A stretch of DNA of 64,000 bases from JADHLJ01 sp038118725 (GTDB taxonomy: Bacteria > Pseudomonadota > Alphaproteobacteria > Thalassobaculales > Thalassobaculaceae). Shown piece by piece: positions 1 through 9,237 of this stretch; position 1 is the first letter of the stretch; each line of letters opens with the position of its first letter. The translations under genes were made by a program, and so were the position numbers. The stretch lies in the NCBI GenBank assembly GCA_038118725.1, contig JAYOIK010000001.1:62001-126000 (forward strand). The letters run 5' to 3'. The notes below the pieces were generated by a model. The model had not been told where the DNA came from. It was given only the letters and a program-made list of their open reading frames with translations, and ran no database searches.

Positions 1-1
1 C

Positions 2-496
2 TCAACGGACGCGAGTTTCTGGCGCATTCTGTTCAGCCCCGCCGGGCCCGGCCACGTGCTTTACATCAAAAGCGAACTTACCGAGGACGCGTGGCGGATC
101 TATTCCGACAATATCGCCATGGCCCGGTGGCTTCAGGGCAGTATCCAAGGCATGCTCAACCCGGAGACTGGCGATACGTCGATTCCGGTCATTGAGGCCG
201 AGTTCGCGCAATCCGGCGATATCAGGGATTTCTGGACGGAAAGCATCTCGTCGGCGGACGATGAGATATCGATGACCTGGTACGATATCGGTGAGCCGCT
301 ACTGGTTCACACCAACCCGAAGACCGATCCCAAGCGACCGGCGGGTGTTTGCACGGTGCTGATCCCGGCGGCGGGCGCGCGTCTGACCATCAATGGCATC
401 CAAGCCAAGGGGCAAGCCTGGCCGCGGGAGCGCGAGGGCCGACCCTTCAGCACTTCCTGTCTGGCCTTCTCGGAAAGCTGGACCGAGGCGCCGTAA
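2..496 (+). CDS. Unidentified protein, 5' end outside window
   Basis: An open frame runs in from the left edge and stops at 496, so only the C-terminal part of about 164 residues is visible. The earliest internal start is a GTG at 56, but coding-looking residues continue upstream of it (FWRILFSPAGPGH), which supports a truncated gene. I see no catalytic motif, signal peptide or membrane segment. It ends 4 bases before the next ATG, so it is probably cotranscribed with the hydrolase gene. Function unknown. Confidence 0.6.
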   Translation, partial: STDASFWRILFSPAGPGHVLYIKSELTEDAWRIYSDNIAMARWLQGSIQGMLNPETGDTSIPVIEAEFAQSGDIRDFWTESISSADDEISMTWYDIGEPLLVHTNPKTDPKRPAGVCTVLIPAAGARLTINGIQAKGQAWPREREGRPFSTSCLAFSESWTEAP

Positions 497-500
497 CACG

Positions 501-1394
501 ATGCGCCCGAATTTCGGCAGTTTCCCGTTCACCGACGAGAACGGAACGGTCTGGCTGGCCTTCGTGGACTGGGGAGTTCGCAAGCGAGGCCGCGTGGTCG
601 TCTGCGCCCATGGGATTACTCGCCAGGGCCGCGACTTCGACGCCTTGGCCAGGTCTCTTTCGGCGGATTTTCAAACCATCCAGATCGATGTGGCCGGCCG
701 CGGACGCAGTGGCTGGCTTGCCGACAAGACCGCCTATACCTTCGAAACCTATCTGCGGCATGTGCATGGGTTAATGGACTATCGCGGCATCTCGGCGATG
801 GATTGGGTCGGGACATCGATGGGTGGCATCATGGGATTGCTGCTGGCCGCGGAGGAAGATACGCCGATCAAGCGTTTGGTGCTCAACGATGTGGGGCCGT
901 TCATTTCCGACGCCGCCTTGGCGGGTATCGGAGAGTATATCGGCGCCAATCCCCGGTTTGCCAATCTGCAAGCGGCTTGTGACTATCTACGGAAGGTACA
1001 TGCCGGTTTTGGGGAACTGACGGACGCGGATTGGTCCGATATGACGACCCACAGCGTCACCCGCGAGGCCGATGGCGCCTACGTTCTACATTACGATCCG
1101 GCGATCGGTGATCCGTTCAAGCAGGCGGTCGGCGATGTCGACCTCTGGGCCGTCTATGAACGGATCAAGTGTCCGGTGTTGGTCTTGCGGGGCGCGGCGT
1201 CCGAGGTTTTGGACGCCGAGACGGCGCGCGAGATGACGCGCCGGGGGCCGCGGGCGGATCTTGTCGAATTCAGTGGCTGCGGGCATGCGCCGGCCTTAAT
1301 GGACGAAGGACAGATCAAGGTCGTCCATGATTGGCTGGCCCTAGGGATCGAAGACGAAGAGGGCGACGCCGAAGATGCCTCCGCGCGCGGCTGA
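501..1394 (+). CDS. Alpha/beta hydrolase
   Basis: A 297-residue alpha/beta-fold hydrolase. The nucleophile elbow is G-T-S-M-G near residue 103, the oxyanion segment is AHGITRQGRD near residue 33, and the likely catalytic histidine is in SGCGHAPALMD near the C-terminus. The ATG at 501 fits the fold; in-frame codons upstream overlap the preceding gene. Its last 20 bases overlap the next hydrolase gene, so the two are translationally linked. The substrate cannot be read from the sequence. A soluble esterase or C-C hydrolase is the general expectation for the family. Confidence 0.85.
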   Translation: MRPNFGSFPFTDENGTVWLAFVDWGVRKRGRVVVCAHGITRQGRDFDALARSLSADFQTIQIDVAGRGRSGWLADKTAYTFETYLRHVHGLMDYRGISAMDWVGTSMGGIMGLLLAAEEDTPIKRLVLNDVGPFISDAALAGIGEYIGANPRFANLQAACDYLRKVHAGFGELTDADWSDMTTHSVTREADGAYVLHYDPAIGDPFKQAVGDVDLWAVYERIKCPVLVLRGAASEVLDAETAREMTRRGPRADLVEFSGCGHAPALMDEGQIKVVHDWLALGIEDEEGDAEDASARG

Positions 1395-2355
1395 ATTCGC
1401 GCCTTTCTCTCCCCGCTTTCCCTGGCGGGGCCGCGATGCCCAGACCCTCCGCAATTTTCTGATGGGCCCGCGCGTCACCCCCGGCGACCGGGAGGGGGAG
1501 CGGCTGGACTTCGATATGCCCGACGGTTCCGGGGACCGTCTTTGTGGCATTCTTTCAAAACCGCCTGCCCGCGGTGGCGGGCGCCCGTTGATTGTACTGA
1601 TCCATGGGTTGTCCGGGTGCGAGGAAAGCGCCTACATGCTGGCGAGTATGCGGTATTTCGTGTCGGCCGGCTATCCGGTGTTGCGGCTCAATCTCCGTGG
1701 CTCGGTACCGACGCAGCCTTGGTGCCGCGAGCATTACCACGCCGGCCGCGACGAGGATCTGGCGGCGGTGCTGGACGTCATCGGACACCGGGAGGAAGCG
1801 GCGGCGGGTATCGTGCCGATTGGGTTTTCTCTTGGCGGTAACATGTTGCTTGGGTTTCTGGCCCGCCATGGCTCGGGGTTTCCGATCACGGCGGCGGTTT
1901 CGGTTTCCGCACCGATCGATCTCGCCGGGGCGGCGGAGCGTTTCCTGCAACCTCGAAACCGCTTCTATCACACCTGGATACTGCGCCACATGAAACGCGA
2001 CGCGCTTGCGGCGCGCGATCTCGATGAGCGGGTGGCCAGGGCGATCAGGGGGGCTCGCACGATCTATGAATTCGATGACCGGGTGGTGGCGCCGAATAAC
2101 GGATTCGTCAGCGCTCAGGACTATTATCGGCGATGTTCGGCCACCGGGTATCTGGCTGACATCTCCACGCCGACATTGGTTATTCACGCCTTGGACGACC
2201 CCTGGATACCCGCCGGCGGTTATCTGGGCGTGCCCTGGCGGGATATGCCCAATCTTACGCCGTTGCTGACGGAGCGCGGCGGGCATGTCGGATTTCATGA
2301 CGCCGAGGGGACGTGGCACAATCGGGTGGCGGAACGGTTCATCGCTCGGGCGTGA
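1375..2355 (+). CDS. YheT-type alpha/beta hydrolase
   Basis: A 326-residue hydrolase of the YheT/ABHD1-3 type. It has an N-terminal PRFPWRGRDAQTL segment typical of the group, the oxyanion motif IHGLSG near residue 76, the nucleophile elbow G-F-S-L-G-G-N near residue 150, the acid in HALDDPW and the histidine in GGHVGFHD. Family members are carboxylesterases or lipases of mostly unknown physiological substrate. It begins inside the 3' end of the upstream hydrolase gene (20-base overlap). No link to the flagellar genes downstream is evident. Confidence 0.87.
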   Translation: MPPRAAEFAPFSPRFPWRGRDAQTLRNFLMGPRVTPGDREGERLDFDMPDGSGDRLCGILSKPPARGGGRPLIVLIHGLSGCEESAYMLASMRYFVSAGYPVLRLNLRGSVPTQPWCREHYHAGRDEDLAAVLDVIGHREEAAAGIVPIGFSLGGNMLLGFLARHGSGFPITAAVSVSAPIDLAGAAERFLQPRNRFYHTWILRHMKRDALAARDLDERVARAIRGARTIYEFDDRVVAPNNGFVSAQDYYRRCSATGYLADISTPTLVIHALDDPWIPAGGYLGVPWRDMPNLTPLLTERGGHVGFHDAEGTWHNRVAERFIARA

Positions 2356-2380
2356 CCGCCGAAGGGCGAAGGGAGATGCA

Positions 2381-3946
2381 ATGACGCGTGCTGAAAGGCG
2401 CCGGCAAATGAAGCAGCGGGCTCCCGCCAAGGGGAGAACGGAAAGGGCGCCGGTTTTCGACCCGAACAAGGAACGTTTGGCGTCGATGGTCGAGGAGGGC
2501 TATCGCAAATACCAGGTGGGCGATCTGGAAGCGGCGAACGCCATCTGGCGCGCGGTACTGGACGAGGATCTGGAGCATTCCGGCGCGCTTCACGGGATGG
2601 GTGTTCTAGCCCGCGACATGGAACGCTATGAAGTCGGCGCCGAGCTTATGCGTCGCGCCCTGTTAGGCGATCCTCGCAGTCCAGCGATCCATAGCAATCT
2701 GGGTACGACATTGGAGCAATGGGGACGCCTGGACGAGGCGGTCGCGGTCTACAAGGCGGGAATCAAGCTGTCGGCCCGCGATTGGATCCTGCAGAACAAT
2801 CTCGGCAGTTGCTATGCCCGCATGGGCTGTCGCGCCTTGGCGATCCAGGCGTTCGAGAAGGCGCTGAGATTTGGCGGTGATACCGCCGAGCTGCTGACGA
2901 ACTACGCGGCGACGCTTGCCGATACCGGACATTTCGAGAAGGCCGAGCCCTATTTCAAGCGCGCGCTGGAACGCGACCCGACGCCGTCGGCGCTTCAATT
3001 CGCCTATGGCGCGCAACTACAAAAGCAGGGGCGTTGGAAGGAGGGGTGGCATTTCTATGAACGCCGATTCCTGAAATCCACGTGGAGCGTGCGGCAACGT
3101 TACTTCCCGCAGCCAGTCTGGAATGGCGCGGCGGCGGTCGGCAAATCGCTGTTGCTCTGGGGGGAACAGGGGATCGGCGACGAGATCCGTTTCGCCAGCA
3201 TGATTCCCGATGTCATCGACCAGGGCGCCTTGGTTACCGTCGAATGCGCGCCCAAGCTCGCTCCGCTGTTCGCGCGATCTTTTCCCGGCGCGACAATCGA
3301 GGCCGCGCCCTTCGCCGGCGGCGAAAGCGGCGAGGTCGCGTTCGATGGACAGCTCCCCATGGGCTCGCTCGGAAGTATCTATCGAGACGCGCCGGAGAAG
3401 TTTCCGAGAATACCGGGCTATCTCATCCCCGATCCAGACCGAAGAAGTCACTTCGCCGGTCGCGTACAATCCTTGGGAGAGGGACCGAAGGTCGGAATCT
3501 GCTGGCGTAGCGGCTTGGCGGGCGCTTTCCGCAACGACTACTACACCAGCATTCGAGAATTGGGCCCGATGCTCAAGATTCCCGGGATTACCTTCGTGAA
3601 CCTGCAATATGATGTGCGGGATGAGGAGATTCAGGAAGCCAAGAGCCGTTTCGGGGTCGATCTGCATAGCCTTGAAGGGCTTAATCTGAAAGACGATCTG
3701 GATGGCGCGGCGGCGCTTACGGCATCTCTCGACATGGTCGTCAGCGCCGCGACGTCGGTGTCTTGCATGGGCGGCGCCTTGGGCGTGCCGACCCTGGAGT
3801 TTCGCCCGACGCCGGTCGCCGAAGGGTTTCTGATCGACGGAGCCTGTCCCTGGTTTCCCAGCTTGAGATATATCCACAAAAAAGCCGCCGACCCGTGGTC
3901 GACGGTTTTCCGGCGCATCGCGTCGGAACTGGCGAACATGACATAA
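2381..3946 (+). CDS. TPR/glycosyltransferase-like protein 1 (FlmG type)
   Basis: A 521-residue two-part protein. Residues about 28-240 are tetratricopeptide repeats (AxxxGxxL, AxxxY/FxxAL patterns). Residues about 240-521 are a glycosyltransferase-like domain with GEQGIGDE near residue 262 and GICWRSGLA near residue 371. The ATG at 2381 is preceded by GGGAG; the longer frame has a hydrolase-overlapping leader and is less likely. The same arrangement occurs twice more in this window (12293 and 17589). In Caulobacter, FlmG has this architecture, binds flagellin with its TPRs and glycosylates it. Function here is inferred from that and from the neighbouring flagellar genes. Confidence 0.75.
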   Translation: MTRAERRRQMKQRAPAKGRTERAPVFDPNKERLASMVEEGYRKYQVGDLEAANAIWRAVLDEDLEHSGALHGMGVLARDMERYEVGAELMRRALLGDPRSPAIHSNLGTTLEQWGRLDEAVAVYKAGIKLSARDWILQNNLGSCYARMGCRALAIQAFEKALRFGGDTAELLTNYAATLADTGHFEKAEPYFKRALERDPTPSALQFAYGAQLQKQGRWKEGWHFYERRFLKSTWSVRQRYFPQPVWNGAAAVGKSLLLWGEQGIGDEIRFASMIPDVIDQGALVTVECAPKLAPLFARSFPGATIEAAPFAGGESGEVAFDGQLPMGSLGSIYRDAPEKFPRIPGYLIPDPDRRSHFAGRVQSLGEGPKVGICWRSGLAGAFRNDYYTSIRELGPMLKIPGITFVNLQYDVRDEEIQEAKSRFGVDLHSLEGLNLKDDLDGAAALTASLDMVVSAATSVSCMGGALGVPTLEFRPTPVAEGFLIDGACPWFPSLRYIHKKAADPWSTVFRRIASELANMT

Positions 3947-4001
3947 CGAATACCCACGCGCGGCGCGCTCGCGACGCGTCGGAGGCGGGGAGGGGAAAAG
4001 G

Positions 4002-4024
4002 GCCCCGGGGACGAACCCCGGGGC
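4002..4024 (-). terminator. Terminator after flgE
   Basis: A 9-bp perfect stem (GCCCCGGGG/CCCCGGGGC) with loop ACGAA lies between the convergent TPR gene and flgE. Read on the minus strand the hairpin is followed by CCTTTTCC, so it best serves the flgE transcript. Confidence 0.65.
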
Positions 4025-4058
4025 AATACTGAAGCGGTAACAGGTGCGGGTTAGATAA

Positions 4059-5372
4059 TTACCGCTTCACTCGAATGATCTCCTCCAGAAGTTCGTCACC
4101 GGTGGTGATGATCTTGGTCGCCGCGGAATAGGCCCGCTGGGTGATGATCAGGTCGGTGAATTCCTTGGCGATATCGACCGTCGAGTTTTCCAGCGACGAA
4201 GACTGCATCCGCCCGGAGCCGCCTTGCTGCGCGATGTTCAAGACCAAGTCACCGGATGTCGCGGTGGTTCGATAGGCGTTACCAGAGACGCTCTGAAGCT
4301 GGGTCGGCGCGGGGATCGTTCCGATCGGGATGCGGTAGATCGCCCGGTTCTGACCATTGGCGAACTGCGCCGTCAGCAATCCGGTGTCGTCGATATTCAC
4401 CGAGGTCAGTGCCGAGGGGCCGGAGCCGTCCTGGTTCAGCAACGACGGCGCGAAAGGCGCGTCGAACTGGCTGGTGCCGGTCGATTGGTCGAAGTTACCG
4501 AAGTTCACGACGATGCTGAGGTCGTTGACGGCGCGGCCCGGGACGGCGGCGGTAATCGCGGCCGCGGTAAATGTCACGGTGGTATCGTTCGCCGCCGCGT
4601 TGGTCGCGCCGGCGGTACCGTTCAACGAGTTCAAGCTACCATCCGGGTTAAAGCCCATGACCCGGGGGCCAATACCGGCGGCCAGCGCGGTGTTACTCCC
4701 CACGTCCGTCAGGGTGTAGGTGTAGTTGAAGGTGTTCGCCGCGGTCCGAGAGAACTGGATCGACATGAGGTAGTCGTTGCCCTCGCTATCGAAGACCGTG
4801 ATGTTCGTGGTGTCCGCCTGACCAACCGTGCGGTTGGAGTTCAGGTTCACGTTGATGTTCGCGGTCGATGTCGGGTTGGCGACCTGGCCGAACTGCGAGA
4901 GGTTCACGCTCTCCAGGCTGGTCAAAAGGTCACGGGTCGCGTTGTTCACGATGTTGCCGTCGGTGTCGGTCAGCCAGCCCTGCAGGAAGTAGCCCGCGTT
5001 ATTCTGGAGGCGTCCGTTCTCGTTCGGCACGAAGTTGCCGGCCCGCGTCATGAAGTACTCATCATTCGCGCCTGGCGTTTGCGCGGCGTTGGTGATGAAG
5101 AAGCCATTGCCGTCGATCGAGAGGTCGGTCGCCGATGTCGTGCCCTGGAGCAGGCCTTGCTGCTGGGGATCGGTGAGGGGCTGCGCGACCACGCCGCCGG
5201 CGGTAAAGCTCGTCGCCGAGGGTCTGCCCGTGACCAGGGTGCGGAACCGACCCTCGGTCTCCTTGTAGCCGACGGTATTGGAGTTCGCGATATTGTCGGA
5301 GATCACCGCGAAGTTCGTGGATTGGGCGGCAACGGCCGCGACGCCCGCGAATAGGCCTGAATTGATACTCAT
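4059..5372 (-). CDS. flgE: Flagellar hook protein FlgE
   Basis: A 437-residue hook subunit. The N-terminus has the axial-protein signature (SINSGLFAGVAAVAAQS, then ISDNIANSNTVGYKE) and the C-terminus has NSTVDIAKEFTDLIITQRAYSAATKIITT, the paired helices that polymerise the hook. The start at 5372 is preceded by AAGGAG; the longer frame to 5414 would add a non-conserved leader. It is the last gene of a fliK-flgD-flgE operon. FlgE is exported by the flagellar type III apparatus, capped by FlgD, and its polymer length is set by FliK. Confidence 0.95.
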   Translation of the reverse strand: MSINSGLFAGVAAVAAQSTNFAVISDNIANSNTVGYKETEGRFRTLVTGRPSATSFTAGGVVAQPLTDPQQQGLLQGTTSATDLSIDGNGFFITNAAQTPGANDEYFMTRAGNFVPNENGRLQNNAGYFLQGWLTDTDGNIVNNATRDLLTSLESVNLSQFGQVANPTSTANINVNLNSNRTVGQADTTNITVFDSEGNDYLMSIQFSRTAANTFNYTYTLTDVGSNTALAAGIGPRVMGFNPDGSLNSLNGTAGATNAAANDTTVTFTAAAITAAVPGRAVNDLSIVVNFGNFDQSTGTSQFDAPFAPSLLNQDGSGPSALTSVNIDDTGLLTAQFANGQNRAIYRIPIGTIPAPTQLQSVSGNAYRTTATSGDLVLNIAQQGGSGRMQSSSLENSTVDIAKEFTDLIITQRAYSAATKIITTGDELLEEIIRVKR

Positions 5373-5477
5373 TGTCGTTCTCCTTCGCGCCAGTGGACAG
5401 GGGTCCGGGCGCACCGCTTCGGTTTATTGTTATGCGTTCTCGCGGTTGTCGGCGTTCTGCCTGGTTTGGGTCTTGTT

Positions 5478-5498
5478 CGGCTCCGCTATCGGGAGCCG
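5478..5498 (-). other. Hairpin between flgD and flgE
   Basis: A 7-bp stem (CGGCTCC/GGAGCCG) with a 7-base loop sits in the 146-bp flgD-flgE gap. There is no T-run, so it is not a convincing terminator. It could be an mRNA processing or stability element that allows flgE to be made in excess of flgD. Confidence 0.3.
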
Positions 5499-5518
5499 TC
5501 GGGGCAGGGCGCGCGGCC

Positions 5519-6190
5519 CTACAAAATCTTCATGATCTTGGCCAGCGCGACGGTGATATCGTCGCCGATCAGGAGCTCGGGACCATCCGGCGTCGTCTGA
5601 ACGGCGCTGACCAGTCCGGTACTGTCAACCGAGGCCTCGATCGGCTCGCCGGCGGCGTCGAGCGCGCTGACATTCATCGTGTAGGAGCCCGGCGAGAGGC
5701 TTCCGCCGCTCGAGTCCACGAGGTTCCAATCGAGGGTGTGCCGGGTTCCGGCCGTCGTCTCGCCCTCGGCCGAGTACACCAAGGCGCCGGCCTCGTTCAG
5801 GACGTTCAAGGTCACAGAGTCCGGCGCGGTCTCGAACTGGTAGCCCCAGCTCGTGCCCTCGTTGGTCACATCGGTTGTATTGCCCTCGACCTGCACCTGA
5901 TGGCCGATATAGGCAACGGCGGCGGAGTTGGCGTTGGCGTTCTGAAGGCCGACCAACTGCTCCAGGTTCTTGTTCTGGGCGATTTGCTGTTCGACATTGG
6001 CGAACTGAACCAGCTGCTGGGTCATCTCGTTGGTGTCCATCGGACTGGTCGGGTCCTGGTTCTGCAACTGAGTCGTCAACAGCGTCAGAAACGTGTCGAA
6101 ATCCGAGTTCAGGGCCGAGAGCGCGGTTCCGGAAGCACCGCCGGTTTTATCGGCGCCAGTCGTGCTGGATGTAATTGAGCTGAAGTCCAT
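5519..6190 (-). CDS. flgD: Hook cap/assembly protein FlgD
   Basis: A 223-residue FlgD. The N-terminal signature is clear: FLTLLTTQLQNQDPTSPMDTNEM followed by QLVQFANVEQQ. The C-terminal half is the Ig-like/tudor region expected for the family. FlgD caps the growing hook so that FlgE can polymerise. It lies 12 bases downstream of fliK and is surely cotranscribed with it. Confidence 0.93.
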   Translation of the reverse strand: MDFSSITSSTTGADKTGGASGTALSALNSDFDTFLTLLTTQLQNQDPTSPMDTNEMTQQLVQFANVEQQIAQNKNLEQLVGLQNANANSAAVAYIGHQVQVEGNTTDVTNEGTSWGYQFETAPDSVTLNVLNEAGALVYSAEGETTAGTRHTLDWNLVDSSGGSLSPGSYTMNVSALDAAGEPIEASVDSTGLVSAVQTTPDGPELLIGDDITVALAKIMKIL

Positions 6191-6202
6191 GACGTGGCTC
6201 TC

Positions 6203-8845
6203 CTAGGCCAGGAAGTTGACTGATCCGTCGGGGGCAAAGCCAATGGCCGTCGCCGGGATCGGTTGTTCGGTGTTGTCGATAACGTCGCCATCATCGGCGT
6301 TTTCAGTGGACGTGCCCTTGTCCTCCGCATCTTCGCGTTGGGCGTGCTGAGCGCGATCCTCGCCGTCGCGACCTTGAAGATCGAAGGAAAGGGAGTTGTG
6401 ATCGGTTTTCAGCCCGGCATCCTGCAACGCGCGTTCGAGCACACGGGAGTCACGTTGCAATAGCTCGAGTGTTTCGGGACGTTCGGCCAGGACCATCGCC
6501 TTGGCCCGACCGTCTCCGGCTATATCAAGCTTCACCTCGACCCTGCCGAGCTCATGCGGGCGGAGTTGAATCCGAAGTTTGCTGTCTCCGTTTTCAACCG
6601 CCTTCTTGAGGCTTACCGAAACTTGATCGGTGGCGGGGGCGTTTCTGCCCGGATGCGACGTGCTGGCCTGGGCGGCGCGACTCGCCGGATCACTTGTCAG
6701 TGTCCCCTGGGACGCACCGGTTCCGGTTATCGTGCCGTCGCCCCGGGCCATGATGGCGCCGTCACCGGAAATCGCTCCGGGCCCACCAGCGCCGACCGGC
6801 CCACTAGCGCGCGCCAAATTTGACTGGAAGGATTGAGCGGCTTGCTGGGTTGTCGAAATCTCTCCAGGCAAACCGGTGGGTTGCGCGCCGGCGATACCGG
6901 TCTGTCCGGGCCCGGCCTGGGCACCCGTTCCCTGGCCATTCGTACCCTGGCCATTCGCGCCTTGGCCGTTCGGATTATTCGCGGATTGACCGCCGTTTTG
7001 GCCGGCATTCTGATTGGCGTTGCCACTCGCATCGCCGCCCACATGCAGTGGGGCGCCTTGCCCGGCGTTATGGGCCAGTGGCGTGGCATTGCCGGATTTG
7101 GCTGGTGTGTTCAGGTTTTGCCCGGTCGTGACATCGCCCTGCTGTTGGGCTTGCATCAGATTGCCGCCGGCGGCATTCGCGGGGCGCGCGACGATGCTTT
7201 GGACATCCCGAACTATCTGGGGAACCTCGGAGCCGACTCCGTTTTCAACCGCCTTCTTGAGGCTTACCGAAACTTGATCGGTGGCGGGGGCGTTTCTGCC
7301 CGGATGCGACGTGCTGGCCTGGGCGGCGCGACTCGCCGGATCACTTGTCAGTGTCCCCTGGGACGCACCGGTTCCGGTTATCGTGCCGTCGCCCCGGGCC
7401 ATGATGGCGCCGTCACCGGAAATCGCTCCGGGCCCACCAGCGCCGACCGGCCCACTAGCGCGCGCCAAATTTGACTGGAAGGATTGAGCGGCTTGCTGGG
7501 TTGTCGAAATCTCTCCAGGCAAACCGGTGGGTTGCGCGCCGGCGATACCGGTCTGTCCGGGCCCGGCCTGGGCACCCGTTCCCTGGCCATTCGTACCCTG
7601 GCCATTCGCGCCTTGGCCGTTCGGATTATTCGCGGATTGACCGCCGTTTTGGCCGGCATTCTGATTGGCGTTGCCACTCGCATCGCCGCCCACATGCAGT
7701 GGGGCGCCTTGCCCGGCGTTATGGGCCAGTGGCGTGGCATTGCCGGATTTGGCTGGTGTGTTCAGGTTTTGCCCGGTCGTGACATCGCCCTGCTGTTGGG
7801 CTTGCATCAGATTGCCGCCGGCGGCATTCGCGGGGCGCGCGACGATGCTTTGGACATCCCGAACTATCTGGGGAACCTCGGAGCCGATCTTGGACGGCGT
7901 GTCGTCATTCGACGGCGTCATGCCGGTGATATTGATCTTACCATCGGGCTTGGGAGCCGAGGCGGGATCGCCGGCCATGGGGGCGATCGGCGCGTCTGAC
8001 GGACTTCCGGAAGCGTTAACGGGTGCGGAACCGGTCGCGCCCGAAGGTGCGGCGTTATTGGGCATCGCCTTGGCGCCGTTGGAAGCGGTGCCGATCTCAC
8101 CCAGCATCGCGACGGCATCGGGCGATGCCGATAAATCAACCGCGGCGGTTGCCGTCGGCTCGCTTGCCGTGCCGGTCGGGACCGGGGCTGCCGGAGACGT
8201 CTCGGATGCACCGACCGTTTTCGTGGAAGCGACGTTCTCGCTTGAGATCGCTGTTTCGGAGGAGGTCGTATCGGAGGCGGAAGATTTCGACGCGTCGGCG
8301 CTTTCATGCTTCGACGCGGACCGCGAGGCCGCCGCCTCGGTTGACGGCGCGGGCTCGGCTCTCTCGGGGCGGGGCTCGGAACGCGTCAGGTGCCTCTCAT
8401 CGGCTTCACGGGGAGCGATGTTTTTGATCTCTCGATTATCAACCGCCTCGGTTGACGGCGCGGGCTCGGCTCTCTCGGGGCGGGGCTCGGAACGCGTCAG
8501 GTGCCTCTCATCGGCTTCACGGGGAGCGATGTTTTTGATCTCTCGATTATCAACCGGCGCATCCTTGTGTTTTGGATCATCGGCCCGTGTGCGATCGGCA
8601 CGCGCGGCGTCATCGCGCGCGCCGTGACGGTCGTCGTGGCGGATCCTGTCATCGTTGGGATTGTCGCGTCTGGCCTCGAAGCGATCGTTGTTTGCCGGTT
8701 GGGCGGCGCGCGGCGCGGCAAGGTCCGAGATCCGGGCTTCGATTTGTGAAGCCAGGATCGGGGCGAAAGGCACCTTCGACGGCGCCCGCGCCACGTCCTT
8801 GCGTGGTGCCGTGTTGCTCGCGAGAATGTTTTCGACTGCTGCCAT
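6203..8845 (-). CDS. fliK: Hook-length control protein FliK with internal duplications
   Basis: An 880-residue protein starting MAAVENILA at 8845, with AGGAA upstream; the open frame extends to 9031 but crosses the sigma-54 site at 8882-8897. FliK homologues are usually about 400-650 residues. The long middle is Asn/Gln/Gly/Thr-rich and disordered-looking. The last roughly 100 residues are the conserved FliK C-terminal domain (LRIQLRPHELGRVEVKLDI, AMVLAERPETLELLQRD), which switches export specificity by contacting FlhB. The excess length comes largely from two exact in-frame tandem duplications of 217 and 37 codons. It is the first gene of the hook operon. Confidence 0.9.
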   Translation of the reverse strand: MAAVENILASNTAPRKDVARAPSKVPFAPILASQIEARISDLAAPRAAQPANNDRFEARRDNPNDDRIRHDDRHGARDDAARADRTRADDPKHKDAPVDNREIKNIAPREADERHLTRSEPRPERAEPAPSTEAVDNREIKNIAPREADERHLTRSEPRPERAEPAPSTEAAASRSASKHESADASKSSASDTTSSETAISSENVASTKTVGASETSPAAPVPTGTASEPTATAAVDLSASPDAVAMLGEIGTASNGAKAMPNNAAPSGATGSAPVNASGSPSDAPIAPMAGDPASAPKPDGKINITGMTPSNDDTPSKIGSEVPQIVRDVQSIVARPANAAGGNLMQAQQQGDVTTGQNLNTPAKSGNATPLAHNAGQGAPLHVGGDASGNANQNAGQNGGQSANNPNGQGANGQGTNGQGTGAQAGPGQTGIAGAQPTGLPGEISTTQQAAQSFQSNLARASGPVGAGGPGAISGDGAIMARGDGTITGTGASQGTLTSDPASRAAQASTSHPGRNAPATDQVSVSLKKAVENGVGSEVPQIVRDVQSIVARPANAAGGNLMQAQQQGDVTTGQNLNTPAKSGNATPLAHNAGQGAPLHVGGDASGNANQNAGQNGGQSANNPNGQGANGQGTNGQGTGAQAGPGQTGIAGAQPTGLPGEISTTQQAAQSFQSNLARASGPVGAGGPGAISGDGAIMARGDGTITGTGASQGTLTSDPASRAAQASTSHPGRNAPATDQVSVSLKKAVENGDSKLRIQLRPHELGRVEVKLDIAGDGRAKAMVLAERPETLELLQRDSRVLERALQDAGLKTDHNSLSFDLQGRDGEDRAQHAQREDAEDKGTSTENADDGDVIDNTEQPIPATAIGFAPDGSVNFLA
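6586..7887 (-). repeat. 651-bp exact tandem duplication inside fliK
   Basis: Units 6586-7236 and 7237-7887 abut exactly and appear identical. The flanking bases differ (6585 against 7236, and 7237 against 7888), which fixes the unit at 651 bp or 217 codons. Reading frame is kept, and the duplicated segment ends in the start of the conserved C-terminal region (VSVSLKKAVENG). Confidence 0.93.
8332..8553 (-). repeat. 111-bp tandem duplication inside fliK
   Basis: Units 8332-8442 and 8443-8553 are identical and abutting, adding 37 codons (each unit contains NREIKNIAPREADERHL). The match runs 3 bases past the second unit, as expected of a tandem copy. Confidence 0.92.
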
Positions 8846-8881
8846 GATAACGGTTTCCTGGTTTCGGTCCGCCAGACACCG

Positions 8882-8897
8882 CGCAAATTCGATACCA
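8882..8897 (-). promoter_or_regulatory. Sigma-54 promoter of fliK-flgD-flgE
   Basis: On the minus strand this reads TGGTATCGAATTTGCG, with GG and GC exactly 10 bases apart, close to the TGGCAC-N5-TTGCA consensus. Predicted initiation is near 8871, about 26 bases before the fliK ATG. Confidence 0.65.
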
Positions 8898-9181
8898 TTT
8901 GGAATTTCTCGTAAGTTATTGAAATGAATATAAAATAAGGTGGAGTGGGAGAGCCTTTTCGTCGGTATCCGCCGGGCTAGGCAGATATTTCCTGGGCAAT
9001 TGGCAAGATTTGCCGTCCGCGCCCAACCCACGGATCGGTGGTCGATCCGCCGAGGTAATCATCATACTGGCCGGATAGTTGGGGCGCGGCGGGGTGACGG
9101 CGCCGGGCGGGAGACGAAGCGGTCCTACCTCGCGCGTATGCTATTTAAATATATATTTTGAAATGAATTTATTTAAAATTA

Positions 9182-9210
9182 TTGACAAATGCCATGGACT
9201 ATGCGATACC
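9182..9210 (+). promoter_or_regulatory. Possible flagellin 1 promoter
   Basis: A perfect TTGACA at 9182-9187 is followed after 17 bases by GATACC, a weak -10. It lies 97 bases before the ATG, matching the 102-base distance of the TTGACA in front of flagellin 2. Confidence 0.35.
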
Positions 9211-9237
9211 ACTATCAGGGATAACACCCCATCGGCT

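Noticed and set aside
4224..5354. 376-codon open frame antisense to flgE
   Set aside because: Shadow of flgE with no motif or start signal.
7665..8627. 320-codon open frame antisense to fliK
   Set aside because: It runs across both repeat regions of fliK and has no protein-like features.
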